DNA from: JAAZFF01 sp964405775
GTDB lineage: Bacteria; Verrucomicrobiota; Kiritimatiellia; RFP12; UBA3636
Direction: 5' to 3'
DNA length: 35,245 bases
Assembly (NCBI GenBank): GCA_964405775.1
Contig: CAYOPG010000016.1
Span: 1-35,245 of the forward strand
Each line of letters opens with the position of its first letter. Within the stretch, counting starts at the first letter, position 1. The position numbers were made by a program, and so were the translations under genes. The notes below the pieces were generated by a model. It worked only from the letters and a program-made list of their open reading frames with translations, was not told where the DNA came from and made no database searches. Positions 25,958 to 34,289 of this stretch are shown here, in pieces.

Positions 25958-26428
25958 TCAGATTCCATCCTGATGCATTGCGATTATTTTTTCGTAGGTT
26001 GCCGTTTTCATGCGGATCGGGACGTCCGCCGTCTCCCACGTGCTCACAGTGTCTGCATGGACGCCTAGCTCTCTTGCAAAGCCGGCTTGCGTCATGTCTT
26101 TCAGAGTGCGCACCAGTTTTACGAACCGCGGTTCGACATACATGGTGCCTGAGATGGGGTTCTCACGCAGCAGCATAAACGGAGACCCCCCCTTCTCCTG
26201 TTCCGCCGTTGCTCCATCTGGGTTTCGTAACGCCGCCACTTCCGACGGGTGCAGCCCGGTGACATCCGATATTGTAAGATCGTCGTAGCCCTCCAGCATG
26301 CGGACTGCGATGGAATTGGCCATGGACTTGCGCCCGTCGGAGAACCCTTCGCCGTACGCATCGTCGTACTCCGAGAGCTCGACAGGAACTTGGATGATTT
26401 CAGATGTATCTTTATCGTTCGGGTCCAT
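25958..26428 (-). CDS. XRE-family regulator with N-terminal Rpn/PDDEXK-type tail segment
   Basis: A 156-residue protein. Residues about 103-150 form an XRE helix-turn-helix (VRTLKDMTQAGFARELGV, then HADTVSTWE), which should bind DNA. Residues 26-68 (GEGFSDGRKSMANSI, then MLEGYDDLTISDVTGLHPSEV) look like the C-terminal tail of Rpn/PD-(D/E)XK transposase-like proteins, without the nuclease domain. A short acidic N-terminus and a middle linker complete it. A strong GGAGG lies 7 nt before the ATG. It precedes the oxidoreductase gene on the same strand. The tail similarity is by eye; it may simply be a small helical dimerisation unit. Confidence 0.72.
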   Translation of the reverse strand: MDPNDKDTSEIIQVPVELSEYDDAYGEGFSDGRKSMANSIAVRMLEGYDDLTISDVTGLHPSEVAALRNPDGATAEQEKGGSPFMLLRENPISGTMYVEPRFVKLVRTLKDMTQAGFARELGVHADTVSTWETADVPIRMKTATYEKIIAMHQDGI

Positions 26429-26462
26429 TCAAAACCTCCGTAGACGCTACCGAATAAACATA

Positions 26463-26948
26463 TTATCGGGTTTTAACTCCGGAGAAGCGAAGCGTTTTGT
26501 ATGGCGTATGCCAATGCTCCTCAAAGTCGAATGTCATTTTGCCAGTGCCGTCGATTGATGCGAAAATATTGCCGCTTCCGGTTCCTGGGTTTATCATATT
26601 GCCGCTCAGTTGGCCGTTTGATGAAACGGTGTATGAACCGTACGCGCGCTGTTCAGAACCATCGGGGTTGTTGCAGATTCTCCAAGAACCATTCTTCTCG
26701 AAAAACGCATACCACACTGTAGAATCAGAACTCGACACCAGCTTCCACCGACCAATGAAGTTTTTTGCGGACTCTGACGTTTGTGAGTTGGTTGTTTTTG
26801 TTGTGGCTGTTGATCCAGACGCAGAGGAACCAAAACGAGACTGCAGCTCTTCGTGTGATTCATGTTCACAACCGGTGAAAAACACCATGGCAATGATAAA
26901 GACAGGAATAACACGTAACATTTCACGCATGTTAAAATTCATAGGCAT
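26463..26948 (-). CDS. small predicted lipoprotein, unknown function
   Basis: A 161-residue protein with a lipoprotein signal: MREMLRVIPVFIIAMVFF ahead of lipobox FTGC, so the mature protein starts at that Cys. ATG 26930 (MREM) gives the neater signal; ATG 26948 is the longest start, and neither has a clear SD. A Ser/Thr-rich linker of about 30 residues is followed by a beta-rich domain starting FIGRWKLVSS, with features of lipocalin-like stress or copy-number domains (WKL, then GSYTVSSNGQ and GKMTFDFEE). It should be anchored at the outer or inner membrane. It lies 23 nt after glnS on the same strand. Confidence 0.72.
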   Translation of the reverse strand: MPMNFNMREMLRVIPVFIIAMVFFTGCEHESHEELQSRFGSSASGSTATTKTTNSQTSESAKNFIGRWKLVSSSDSTVWYAFFEKNGSWRICNNPDGSEQRAYGSYTVSSNGQLSGNMINPGTGSGNIFASIDGTGKMTFDFEEHWHTPYKTLRFSGVKTR

Positions 26949-26971
26949 TTGAGTTTTATTGATATTTGTTC

Positions 26972-28708
26972 TTATGAGTCTTTTGATGAAGCCTTGGACC
27001 AGGAATCTTTTAGCGTGGCGGTACGGTTGAATACCGGCGCTCCTGTTTTTGAATCTTCCGGATCAGCAAAGAAATATCCTGTACGTTCGAACTGCACATG
27101 TTCCCCTGGAGCCAATTCCACCACAGAGGGCTCTGCCAATATGGTAGCCTCTGCGGCAGAGTCCGGATTAAGGAAGCGGATAAAATCCGACGGATTTTCG
27201 GCCAGCGGATCCGGAACGGTGAACAGGCGATCATAGAGGCGGACCGGAACACGGTGAGCGTGCTTGGCTGAGACCCAGTGAATCGTGCCCCTCACGGCGC
27301 GTCCGTCCGGTGCGGTGCCACCGCGAGAATCCATGTCCATCGTGCCGTGGATCTCCGCAATGTTGCCGTCGGAGTCCTCTACTACATGCGTGCAGGTGAA
27401 GAGGCACGCATAGCGCAGGCGCACCTCCCGGCCAATCGCGAGTCGGTGGAATTTTTTCGGAGGATCTTTCATATAGTCGGCGCGTTCGACATATAGTTCG
27501 CGAGAGAACGGAACCTTGCGCGTTCCGTCAGCCTCGTTCTCGGGGTTGTTCACTGCATCGAAGAACTCCTCGGCGTTCTCCGGGTAGTTGTCGATGACAA
27601 GCTTCACTGGATCGAAAACCGCCAACCGTCGCGTGGAAGTGCGGTTAAGTTCGGAGCGCACTGCTTCCTCCAGAATAGAGAAGTCTGTAGTGCTGATGAA
27701 TTTCGTGACGCCCACGCTTTCGCAGAAGTTGCGTATTGCCTTTGGCGGATATCCCCGCCGGCGCATTCCGCACAGCGTGGGCATTCGGGGATCGTCCCAG
27801 CCATTGACGCGCTTTTCTTCAACGAGTTTCAGGAGCAGCCGTTTAGACATGACGGTGTAAGTAAGGTTCAGTCGTGAAAATTCACGCTGCTCCGGGCGGA
27901 TCTTGTATCCATTACGCTCCACCAGCATGCCCATTTCGTCCATGCGGTCCACGACCCAGTTATACAGCGGTCTGTGGACTTCGAACTCAAGCGTGCACAT
28001 CGAGTGCGTGACACCCTCCAGTGCATCCTCGATCGGATGTGCGAAGTCGTACATTGGATAGATGCACCACTTGTCCCCTGTGTGGTAGTGCGGGGCATGC
28101 ATTATTCTATACAGTACCGGATCGCGAAAATGGATGTTGGGGGATGCCATATCAATCTTGGCCCGCAGGCACAACGTGCCATCGGCAAACTCCCCTGCCT
28201 TCATTCGGCGGAAAAGCGCCAGATTCTCTTCCGGGGTGGTGTTGCGTGTGGGGCTTTCCTTGCCGGAAGCCGTTGGCACTCCGCGGTATTGCCTCCAGTC
28301 CTCCTGCGAGAGACTGCATACGTACGCCTGTCCGCTTTTTATCAGATTCTCCGCTATCTCGTACATTTGGTCGAACATATCGGCGGCGCTGTAAAAGTGC
28401 TCGCCCCAGTCAAACCCAAGCCACCTGATGTCACTCTGGATGTTCTCGGCGTATTCGTCCGACTCCTTCTCGGGATTGGTGTCGTCCATCCTCAAGTGGC
28501 AAACACCGCCAAACTGCTCGGCGAGGCCGAAATCCACGCAAATCGCCTTAGCATGTCCGATGTGCAGATAGCCATTGGGTTCAGGCGGGAAACGCGTTAC
28601 AACTTGCCCGCCATGTTTGCCGGAGGCAACATCCGCCGCGATCCACTGGTACAGAAAGTTACCCTGTTTTTTCTCCGGAGTTTCCTCTGCGGTTTTATCA
28701 GAACTCAT
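26972..28708 (-). CDS. glnS: glutamine-tRNA ligase
   Basis: Charges tRNA-Gln directly with glutamine. The class I signature HIGH is at 49-52 in FPPEPNGYLHIGHAK, and the KMSKS counterpart is VMSKR. GlnRS-type features are present: DDTNPEKESDEY, YPMYDFAHPIEDALEGVTHSMCTLEF and the C-terminal beta-barrels with AEIHGTMDMDSRGG. The 578 residues match the family without a fused YqeY domain. An AGAG-rich stretch lies just before the ATG. A bacterium with GlnRS can dispense with the transamidation route for tRNA-Gln. The long plus-strand frame inside it is an antisense shadow. Confidence 0.97.
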   Translation of the reverse strand: MSSDKTAEETPEKKQGNFLYQWIAADVASGKHGGQVVTRFPPEPNGYLHIGHAKAICVDFGLAEQFGGVCHLRMDDTNPEKESDEYAENIQSDIRWLGFDWGEHFYSAADMFDQMYEIAENLIKSGQAYVCSLSQEDWRQYRGVPTASGKESPTRNTTPEENLALFRRMKAGEFADGTLCLRAKIDMASPNIHFRDPVLYRIMHAPHYHTGDKWCIYPMYDFAHPIEDALEGVTHSMCTLEFEVHRPLYNWVVDRMDEMGMLVERNGYKIRPEQREFSRLNLTYTVMSKRLLLKLVEEKRVNGWDDPRMPTLCGMRRRGYPPKAIRNFCESVGVTKFISTTDFSILEEAVRSELNRTSTRRLAVFDPVKLVIDNYPENAEEFFDAVNNPENEADGTRKVPFSRELYVERADYMKDPPKKFHRLAIGREVRLRYACLFTCTHVVEDSDGNIAEIHGTMDMDSRGGTAPDGRAVRGTIHWVSAKHAHRVPVRLYDRLFTVPDPLAENPSDFIRFLNPDSAAEATILAEPSVVELAPGEHVQFERTGYFFADPEDSKTGAPVFNRTATLKDSWSKASSKDS

Positions 28709-28830
28709 CTCTTTTTCTCTCTCAATAAGGTTTGAATTTTGTCATTCTACATCAAATTTCGTTTTACCGCAACCACCGCTGCCGAGTCAAAACGAAGGCG
28801 GCTTTGTCCGCTCTCTGAAAGATTGTTGTC

Positions 28831-29832
28831 ATGGTTTATAGCTTGAATAAACACTTAGCAAATGATACTATTTGCCGCCGAATGCAAACAGTGCAAACAG
28901 AGAGGGCAAGAGCGCTTAACCACAGTCCGGATATGTGGCGGATGGGATCGTTCATACTCTGCTGCGTGGCGGCATTCTGGCTTTTCATAGCTTTCGGGAG
29001 CGACTCCGATGTATCAAACGAACCGGGCTCTATCTTCAAATGGATTTCAATCCAATGGAAGCACGAGGATTTCCGTTTCAATTGGGTAATGCTGATTTTC
29101 TCCGCATATGCGATCTTCCGTAATCGCCGGGAACTGAGCGAGGCGGAGGTTAAGCCTAGCCTGGTGGGCATGGCGGTCGTGGCACTGTCCCTTTTCGGCC
29201 ACATAGTCGGATACCGGACTCAACTGCCGCGCCTTTCGATTGGAATGACTGTTGGCGTCTTCTGGGGAGCGGCATACGCGATCTGGGGTTGGAATGTGGC
29301 AAAAATACTGATCTTTCCAGCAGCGTATGCCTTTCTTTGTTTCTGCGGATCGCTCCTTATGGAAGTTACGATGCCATTGCGCCTAATGGCTAGCGCGCTG
29401 GCGACGTTAATGCTGCGCGGAGTCGGGATAGAAGCCATCAGGAGGGGCGCCATCGTTTTCAACCCGGCGTCAGACGGATTCCAGTTCGAAGTCGACGAGG
29501 CTTGCAGCGGCCTGCGTTCTCTGATCGTGACGACCGCCCTCGCCGCCCCTTACGCATATCTCACCATGAAGGGTTTCTGGCGCCAGCTACTGCTCTTCTG
29601 CCTGTCGGTTCCGCTCGCCATGCTCGCTAATGCGTTCCGCATTTTCTCGCTTGGGATTGTGGCAGAGTGGATCGGCATGGATCTCGCAATGACGCTCTAT
29701 CACGACTTATCAGGCTTCATCACTTTCTTCCTGTCCATAGTGTTGCTAATGGGCACGGCTTACATCATCAACATAGACTGGAGGGCCAAGCTTTGCTCGC
29801 TAAAGCAAAAAAGGCGATCTCAGGTCTCGTAG
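28831..29832 (+). CDS. exosortase/archaeosortase family protein
   Basis: Polytopic membrane transpeptidase of 333 residues thought to cleave C-terminal sorting signals (PEP-CTERM type) and hand proteins to surface glycans. The catalytic triad is present: Cys225 in DEACSGLRSL, Arg270 in LANAFRIF and His291 in YHDLSGFITF. About eight hydrophobic helices surround these. ATG 28831 is the longest start and ATG 28882 is a plausible shorter one; a weak promoter-like pair (TTGAAT 28843-28848, TACTAT 28866-28871) would favour the shorter. It overlaps the EpsI-like gene by 40 nt, as in other exosortase-EpsI pairs. No protein with a PEP-CTERM tail is encoded in the window. Confidence 0.9.
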   Translation: MVYSLNKHLANDTICRRMQTVQTERARALNHSPDMWRMGSFILCCVAAFWLFIAFGSDSDVSNEPGSIFKWISIQWKHEDFRFNWVMLIFSAYAIFRNRRELSEAEVKPSLVGMAVVALSLFGHIVGYRTQLPRLSIGMTVGVFWGAAYAIWGWNVAKILIFPAAYAFLCFCGSLLMEVTMPLRLMASALATLMLRGVGIEAIRRGAIVFNPASDGFQFEVDEACSGLRSLIVTTALAAPYAYLTMKGFWRQLLLFCLSVPLAMLANAFRIFSLGIVAEWIGMDLAMTLYHDLSGFITFFLSIVLLMGTAYIINIDWRAKLCSLKQKRRSQVS

Positions 29833-30707
29833 TACTGCTTATGATCTTGGGCACTGTAGCCTATCTGGCTCGCCCGCGCATCATTTATGGCAACCCCACC
29901 GGTGAAATCCCGCTGGAGATGCCAGACGAACTGGGCGGCTACAAGGCTGACAAAATACTTTTTTGCATGAACGACCAGTGCGCCCGCGCCCATCTAGAGA
30001 CAGATCTTGTGTCAATCACCAACGGCGTTCCTGTCATCGCTGAGGCATGCCCCGTGTGCGGATCGGAGCTATCTCCCATATCCATCGGTGAAATGAAGCT
30101 ACTGCCGGACAACACGCCTATCTTCCGCCGCCAATACTCAAGACCGGGGCGCCCCCCAATCCTCGTTACCATAGTCTTCTCAGGTATCGAACGTCGCAGC
30201 ATTCACCGTCCGCAGATATGCATCGTCTCGCAGGGCAGCAGAATACTGAACGAATACCCACACCACGTGAAAACCGGTAATGACACTGAGCTCAAAATCC
30301 GTGTTCTTGACATCCAGCAGATTTACGGCGAAGTCGGCGGCGAAACGGCCACCAGCGAGCCTTATTTATACGCCTACTGGCTCTTCAATCCTGAAAGGGA
30401 GACAGACTCCCACTGGGAGCGCTTCCTGTACATGGCAATAGACAACTCGTTCCGGGATTACCGCCCACGCTGGGGCTACGTATCGCTTAGCCTCCCGCAC
30501 AGCAGAACCAACCCAGACGCTTGGAAACGCCAACTCGACGAATTCGTTCCGTTGTTATATCCTGTCATCTCCAACCTGCGCAATGAACTCGACAAGCAGC
30601 GCAACATCACGACCGTTATCGAAAAATCTTCCTCCGATATAAACATCAACCAGGGCGATGTCGAGGCAAAGACGCAAAACCCAAGAAGAAATGAACAAGC
30701 TCCCTGA
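29793..30707 (+). CDS. EpsI-like exosortase-associated protein with zinc-ribbon-like insert
   Basis: Start placed at TTG 29793, inside the exosortase gene: GGAGGG at 29780-29785 lies 7 nt upstream, and it gives a neat N-terminal membrane helix (about 9-27). The upstream ATG of the open frame encodes only shadow sequence. The 304-residue protein is then extracytoplasmic. It has the EpsI block IFRRQYS and SIHRPQICIVSQG (136-148), the usual His-Cys pair of this family. Between helix and core are Cys58, Cys63, Cys86 and Cys89 (C-x4-C, then C-x2-C), which could bind zinc. It probably works with the exosortase in surface protein or polysaccharide export. Its stop overlaps the rdgB start by 17 nt. 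Confidence 0.83.
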   Translation: MLAKAKKAISGLVVLLMILGTVAYLARPRIIYGNPTGEIPLEMPDELGGYKADKILFCMNDQCARAHLETDLVSITNGVPVIAEACPVCGSELSPISIGEMKLLPDNTPIFRRQYSRPGRPPILVTIVFSGIERRSIHRPQICIVSQGSRILNEYPHHVKTGNDTELKIRVLDIQQIYGEVGGETATSEPYLYAYWLFNPERETDSHWERFLYMAIDNSFRDYRPRWGYVSLSLPHSRTNPDAWKRQLDEFVPLLYPVISNLRNELDKQRNITTVIEKSSSDININQGDVEAKTQNPRRNEQAP

Positions 30708-31335
30708 GTTCCCCATGATCGTGCTGGCGACGCGAAACAAACACAAGCTCGCAGAACTGCGCCGTCTGCTAGGAATCCCTACGGAACTTTTGAGAAGTGC
30801 CGTGGAGTACGAAGGCGCCCCCGACCCTGAGGAGACGGGCACTACGTTCGAGGAAAACGCACTGATCAAAGCCAGGGCAATAAGCTGGTTCACGGGAGAA
30901 TGGGCACTGGCGGACGACTCGGGTCTGGAGGTGGACGCGCTTGATGGCGCACCGGGAGTTATCTCCGCTCGATATGCCGGAAACCATGGCGACGATGCAG
31001 CAAACAACCGTCTTCTGCTGAACAACCTCGCCGCGGTGCCTGAAGAACCGCGAACCGCTCATTTCTCGTGCGCCATTGCTCTGGTGGCGCCCGATGGTGC
31101 CGAATACATTGCACGTGGCGAGTGTTCAGGCACAATCCTTTATGAAGAGCGCGGCTCCAACGGTTTCGGTTACGACCCTCTCTTCCTCCCCGACGGACAT
31201 GACAAGACCTTCGCGGAATTAAGCACTGAAGTTAAATGCGGCTTCTCCCACCGTGCTGCGGCTGCGATTGCCATGCGCCAAATCATGGAAAACATCTTTG
31301 CGCATTCGGCATCAGCAGCAATCAATCCGAAATAA
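30691..31335 (+). CDS. rdgB: XTP/dITP pyrophosphatase (RdgB/HAM1 family)
   Basis: Hydrolyses non-canonical purine triphosphates (XTP, dITP) to monophosphates, keeping them out of nucleic acids. The 214-residue protein, counted from ATG 30691, has the nucleotide-binding ATRNKHK (13-19), the metal-binding TTFEENALIKA, LADDSGLEVDALDGAPGV and the C-terminal GSNGFGYDPLF and FSHRAAA. ATG 30715 is a possible shorter start that trims the variable N-terminus. It overlaps the EpsI-like gene, so it is translated from the exosortase transcript; a functional link between the two is not expected. Confidence 0.94.
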   Translation: MNKLPEFPMIVLATRNKHKLAELRRLLGIPTELLRSAVEYEGAPDPEETGTTFEENALIKARAISWFTGEWALADDSGLEVDALDGAPGVISARYAGNHGDDAANNRLLLNNLAAVPEEPRTAHFSCAIALVAPDGAEYIARGECSGTILYEERGSNGFGYDPLFLPDGHDKTFAELSTEVKCGFSHRAAAAIAMRQIMENIFAHSASAAINPK

Positions 31336-31351
31336 ACAAACGACGAAAAAA

Positions 31352-32083
31352 ATGAACGATATCAACGATCAAAACAACAAAACGGCGACCACGAAACCCC
31401 AAGCCAGTAAAAAAAGAAACATCGCGCTCAACATACTGGGAATAACCCTGTTTGTCATTGCCGCCCTGTTCTACGCGCGCGACGTAAAGAAAAACAAGGA
31501 GCAGGCAAAAGCTGCGAATGACATCAGGATGCTGGGCTCGACGCCGATCATAGGACTGGGCGTCTTTCTCGACCCCCGTGGAATTGCAAGCAATCAGGTG
31601 TACATGGTGCAAGATTACGTAACCGTGTCAAACATTATGCACGAACTATCGTTTGCAAACTCCGTTGACTTCCCCATCGACAAAACTGTCGAAGGAGACG
31701 AATTCACTGTCATATTGATAGCCACCAACCACACTCTGACCAAGCTCAGAGCGATCCGCCTTTACGAGGATCCCGACAATCTATACGTAGGCGTCCACCA
31801 TCCCTCGAAGCTCGATGCCGACAACAATCCCGTAGAATGGGCCTACACCCGCCCCGCCCTTGTGTTCGGACTCGGGAAAACCTTCAAGAGATTGGCTGAT
31901 GAGCACTTACCAAAGATGCTGGAAAACGCCCCGCAAGTAAACGTTGCAATCACGAATCTTATCGAACAGGCCCGCATTAAGTCCGAAGCCGAAAAGGCTG
32001 CAAATGAGACAGGTGAAGAGAATACCGTGTCGGATATTGAAGCGTATATGAACGCCACCAACAAGCCAGCCCCCGCTCTGTAA
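31352..32083 (+). CDS. membrane-anchored protein of unknown function
   Basis: A 243-residue protein I do not recognise. The ATG at 31352 follows rdgB by 16 nt; the frame is open further back only through rdgB. An N-terminal 22 residues rich in Asn, Thr and Lys precede one membrane helix (about 23-41, IALNILGITLFVIAALFYA). A soluble domain of about 150 residues contains the block GVFLDPRGIASNQVYMVQDY and strands such as FTVILIATNHTL; the C-terminal tail is helical and charged. The topology suggests the domain faces the periplasm. It lies between rdgB and the HAD phosphatase gene with 2 nt to the latter. Confidence 0.68.
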   Translation: MNDINDQNNKTATTKPQASKKRNIALNILGITLFVIAALFYARDVKKNKEQAKAANDIRMLGSTPIIGLGVFLDPRGIASNQVYMVQDYVTVSNIMHELSFANSVDFPIDKTVEGDEFTVILIATNHTLTKLRAIRLYEDPDNLYVGVHHPSKLDADNNPVEWAYTRPALVFGLGKTFKRLADEHLPKMLENAPQVNVAITNLIEQARIKSEAEKAANETGEENTVSDIEAYMNATNKPAPAL

Positions 32084-32085
32084 AA

Positions 32086-32889
32086 ATGATGCGCATCCTG
32101 TTTTGCGATATCGACGACACAATGACCACAGATGGTCTCCTTACGCGTGAGACCGCCAACGCGCTATGGGACGCCAAAGACGCCGGGCTGCGCATAGTAC
32201 CCATCACAGGCCGGCCTGCTGGCTGGTGCGACCACATAGCACGCCAGTGGCCAGTAGACGGTGTCATCGGGGAAAACGGAGGTTTATATTTTCGCAAAAC
32301 CAAATTCGGAATAAAAAGGGTGCACTCCCTCTCCCCTTCCGAACGCGCAAAAAACAGGCGCAAACTTAATGTTATCCGCGATGAAGTGCTAAAAGAGGTG
32401 CCGGGCTGCGCAGTCGCTTCCGATCAAGCATACCGCGAGTACGACCTTGCCATTGATTACTGCGAGGATGTCAAACGCCTGAGCAAGAAAAACGTCAGGA
32501 AAATCGTCGAGGTCTTTCAACGGCACGGCGCAACCGCTAAAGTGAGCTCAATACACGTAAACGGATGGTACGGAAATTTCGACAAGCTTAGTATGGCCAA
32601 ACGCTATATCAGAGAGGTTGATGCATCAAACCTCGAAGACGCTCCGTACGACTATTCGTTCATTGGGGACTCCCCAAACGACGAGCCTATGTTCTCCGCA
32701 TTCCACGTATCGTTCGGGGTCGCGAACATATCCAAGTTTATCGATTCTCTCAAATACAAACCCGACTGCATTATGGAATCCGAAGGGGGGGCGGGCTTCG
32801 CAGAAGCGGTCACCATCATTATCGGGTGCATGAAGGAGGAGAGTAAATCGGGTATACCATTCGGAAGGAAAAACAAATCGGCATCATGA
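32086..32889 (+). CDS. HAD-family hydrolase (Cof/sugar-phosphatase type)
   Basis: A 267-residue HAD phosphatase. Motif I is CDIDDTMT with nucleophile Asp8 and acid Asp10, motif II is PITGRP, and the last motif GDSPNDEPMF (about 202-211) binds Mg. The cap is of the C2B kind found in mannosyl-3-phosphoglycerate and sucrose-phosphate phosphatases, so the substrate is likely a phosphorylated sugar; the exact one is unknown. There are tandem ATGs at 32086 and 32089. The stop overlaps the next ATG as ATGA, so translation is coupled to the phosphatidyltransferase gene. Confidence 0.88.
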   Translation: MMRILFCDIDDTMTTDGLLTRETANALWDAKDAGLRIVPITGRPAGWCDHIARQWPVDGVIGENGGLYFRKTKFGIKRVHSLSPSERAKNRRKLNVIRDEVLKEVPGCAVASDQAYREYDLAIDYCEDVKRLSKKNVRKIVEVFQRHGATAKVSSIHVNGWYGNFDKLSMAKRYIREVDASNLEDAPYDYSFIGDSPNDEPMFSAFHVSFGVANISKFIDSLKYKPDCIMESEGGAGFAEAVTIIIGCMKEESKSGIPFGRKNKSAS

Positions 32890-33521
32890 AAAAGTTCACA
32901 ATAGCCATGTGGCTCACCTGCGGGCGAGCACCACTGGTGTTCCTGGCCGCATTGCTGTCACTGATAAATGCATTCATACCGCAACCCCATCTTGTCGTTG
33001 CCACTATTATCATAATGGCGGTGTCTGCGCTCACGGACCTTTTTGATGGACTTTTCGCACGCAAATGGAACGTAACAAGCCGACTTGGCGCCCTTGCGGA
33101 TCCGCTCATGGACAAGGTTTTTTACGCAGTCACCCTGCCCGTCGCAACATTTATCGCCCTTTACAACGAGAATTACACGCACGGCATCCTCATACTGGTA
33201 TTGGATGTCATCTCGATGGTTCGCGACCAGTGGGTGTCTTTCCTCCGCTCCGTAGGCTCGGAATATGGAGCCGATGTACGCGCAGGATGGGCCGGCAAGA
33301 TCCGCACCTTTATCGGATTTCCCATCATCGTCCTGATGCACTTGCAACTGGGCATTGCCAGTCTCAAACTGCGCAATGATTCGTACGAAGGCATGGCCAA
33401 CATTCCCGATGTTTGGATGTACGCATTTGAAGGCGTGTTTCTTGCTATAACTATTGTCTCTGGTTTGACTTACACCGCACAGTACATGCCATATCTGAAG
33501 CTCGCCGCCAAGCACGACTGA
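32886..33521 (+). CDS. CDP-alcohol phosphatidyltransferase
   Basis: Integral membrane enzyme of phospholipid head-group transfer, 211 residues. The family signature DGx2ARx8Gx3Dx3D is complete: DG in DLFDGLFAR, the glycine in SRLGALAD and the last aspartate in PLMDK. Size and the PgsA-like neighbourhood of the motif suggest CDP-diacylglycerol:glycerol-3-phosphate 3-phosphatidyltransferase, but inositol-type activity cannot be excluded. Six hydrophobic helices are apparent. Pairing with a HAD phosphatase by a 4-bp overlap fits head-group synthesis followed by dephosphorylation, as PgsA products need; that link is inferred. Confidence 0.88.
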   Translation: MKKFTIAMWLTCGRAPLVFLAALLSLINAFIPQPHLVVATIIIMAVSALTDLFDGLFARKWNVTSRLGALADPLMDKVFYAVTLPVATFIALYNENYTHGILILVLDVISMVRDQWVSFLRSVGSEYGADVRAGWAGKIRTFIGFPIIVLMHLQLGIASLKLRNDSYEGMANIPDVWMYAFEGVFLAITIVSGLTYTAQYMPYLKLAAKHD

Positions 33522-33538
33522 ATCGCCTGCCGAATATT

Positions 33539-34282
33539 ATGCGCTGGAAAATCACAATCGCATACGACGGCACCGAGTTCCACGGTTGGCAAAAGCAAAT
33601 CGGATTCCGGACCGTTCAGCAAGAACTAGAGGAGGCCGTCTCTCCGCTGTCCCCCGAGACCGCAACTGTGTCGATCCATGGAAGCGGACGGACGGACGCC
33701 GGCGTACACGCCCACGGACAGGTCGCGCACTTCGACCTCGATCGGGACATGACGCCGACCCAGCTCCGCCGCGCAATAAACGGCAATCTGCCTTCGGACG
33801 ACGTTCGCGTAATGCTCGCGGAAACTGCGGCACCTGATTTCGATGCCCGCCGCGATGCCGTTTCCAAGGAATACCGCTACCGTATCTGGAACGCGGAAAT
33901 CATGGAGCCTTCCGAGAGGCGAACAAGGGCGCATGTAACTAAAACGCTCGATCTTCCCGCCATGCACGCCGCATCCCGGTTTTTTATCGGCACGCACGAC
34001 TTCGCAGCATTCAGTGCAAACCCCTTGAGGGAGGTTGTAAGCACTGTCCGCACAGTCGCTTCAATCGATATCGTCGCAGACGGTCCGGCAGTGGAATTCC
34101 GAGTTACAGGCAACGGCTTCCTCTACAAAATGGTTCGCAGCATATCTGGATTTTTAATGGCAGTCGGCATCGGCCGCGAAAAGCCCGAGGCTGTTGAGGA
34201 AATCATCGCCTCCAAAATCCGCACCGCCCGCGTTGAAAGCGCTGTCCCGCGGGGTCTTACACTGTGGCGAGTTTTCTACTGA
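33539..34282 (+). CDS. truA: tRNA pseudouridine(38-40) synthase TruA
   Basis: Modifies uridines 38-40 of tRNA anticodon arms. The 247-residue protein starts RWKITIAYDGTEFHGWQKQ, has the catalytic Asp in GSGRTDAGVHAHGQVAHF, and the later conserved block GNGFLYKMVRSISG with PRGLTLWRVFY at the end. It begins 17 nt after the phosphatidyltransferase gene and is the last plus-strand gene; its stop is 7 nt from the convergent isomerase stop. Confidence 0.96.
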   Translation: MRWKITIAYDGTEFHGWQKQIGFRTVQQELEEAVSPLSPETATVSIHGSGRTDAGVHAHGQVAHFDLDRDMTPTQLRRAINGNLPSDDVRVMLAETAAPDFDARRDAVSKEYRYRIWNAEIMEPSERRTRAHVTKTLDLPAMHAASRFFIGTHDFAAFSANPLREVVSTVRTVASIDIVADGPAVEFRVTGNGFLYKMVRSISGFLMAVGIGREKPEAVEEIIASKIRTARVESAVPRGLTLWRVFY

Positions 34283-34289
34283 GCCAAAC

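Noticed and set aside
27974..28735. 253-codon plus-strand frame opposite glnS
   Set aside because: Antisense shadow of GlnRS, which has all its signatures.
29667..29792. N-terminal 42 codons of the EpsI-like open frame from ATG 29667
   Set aside because: This part lies entirely in the exosortase gene and is shadow sequence; the TTG at 29793 has a GGAGGG SD and begins the membrane helix.
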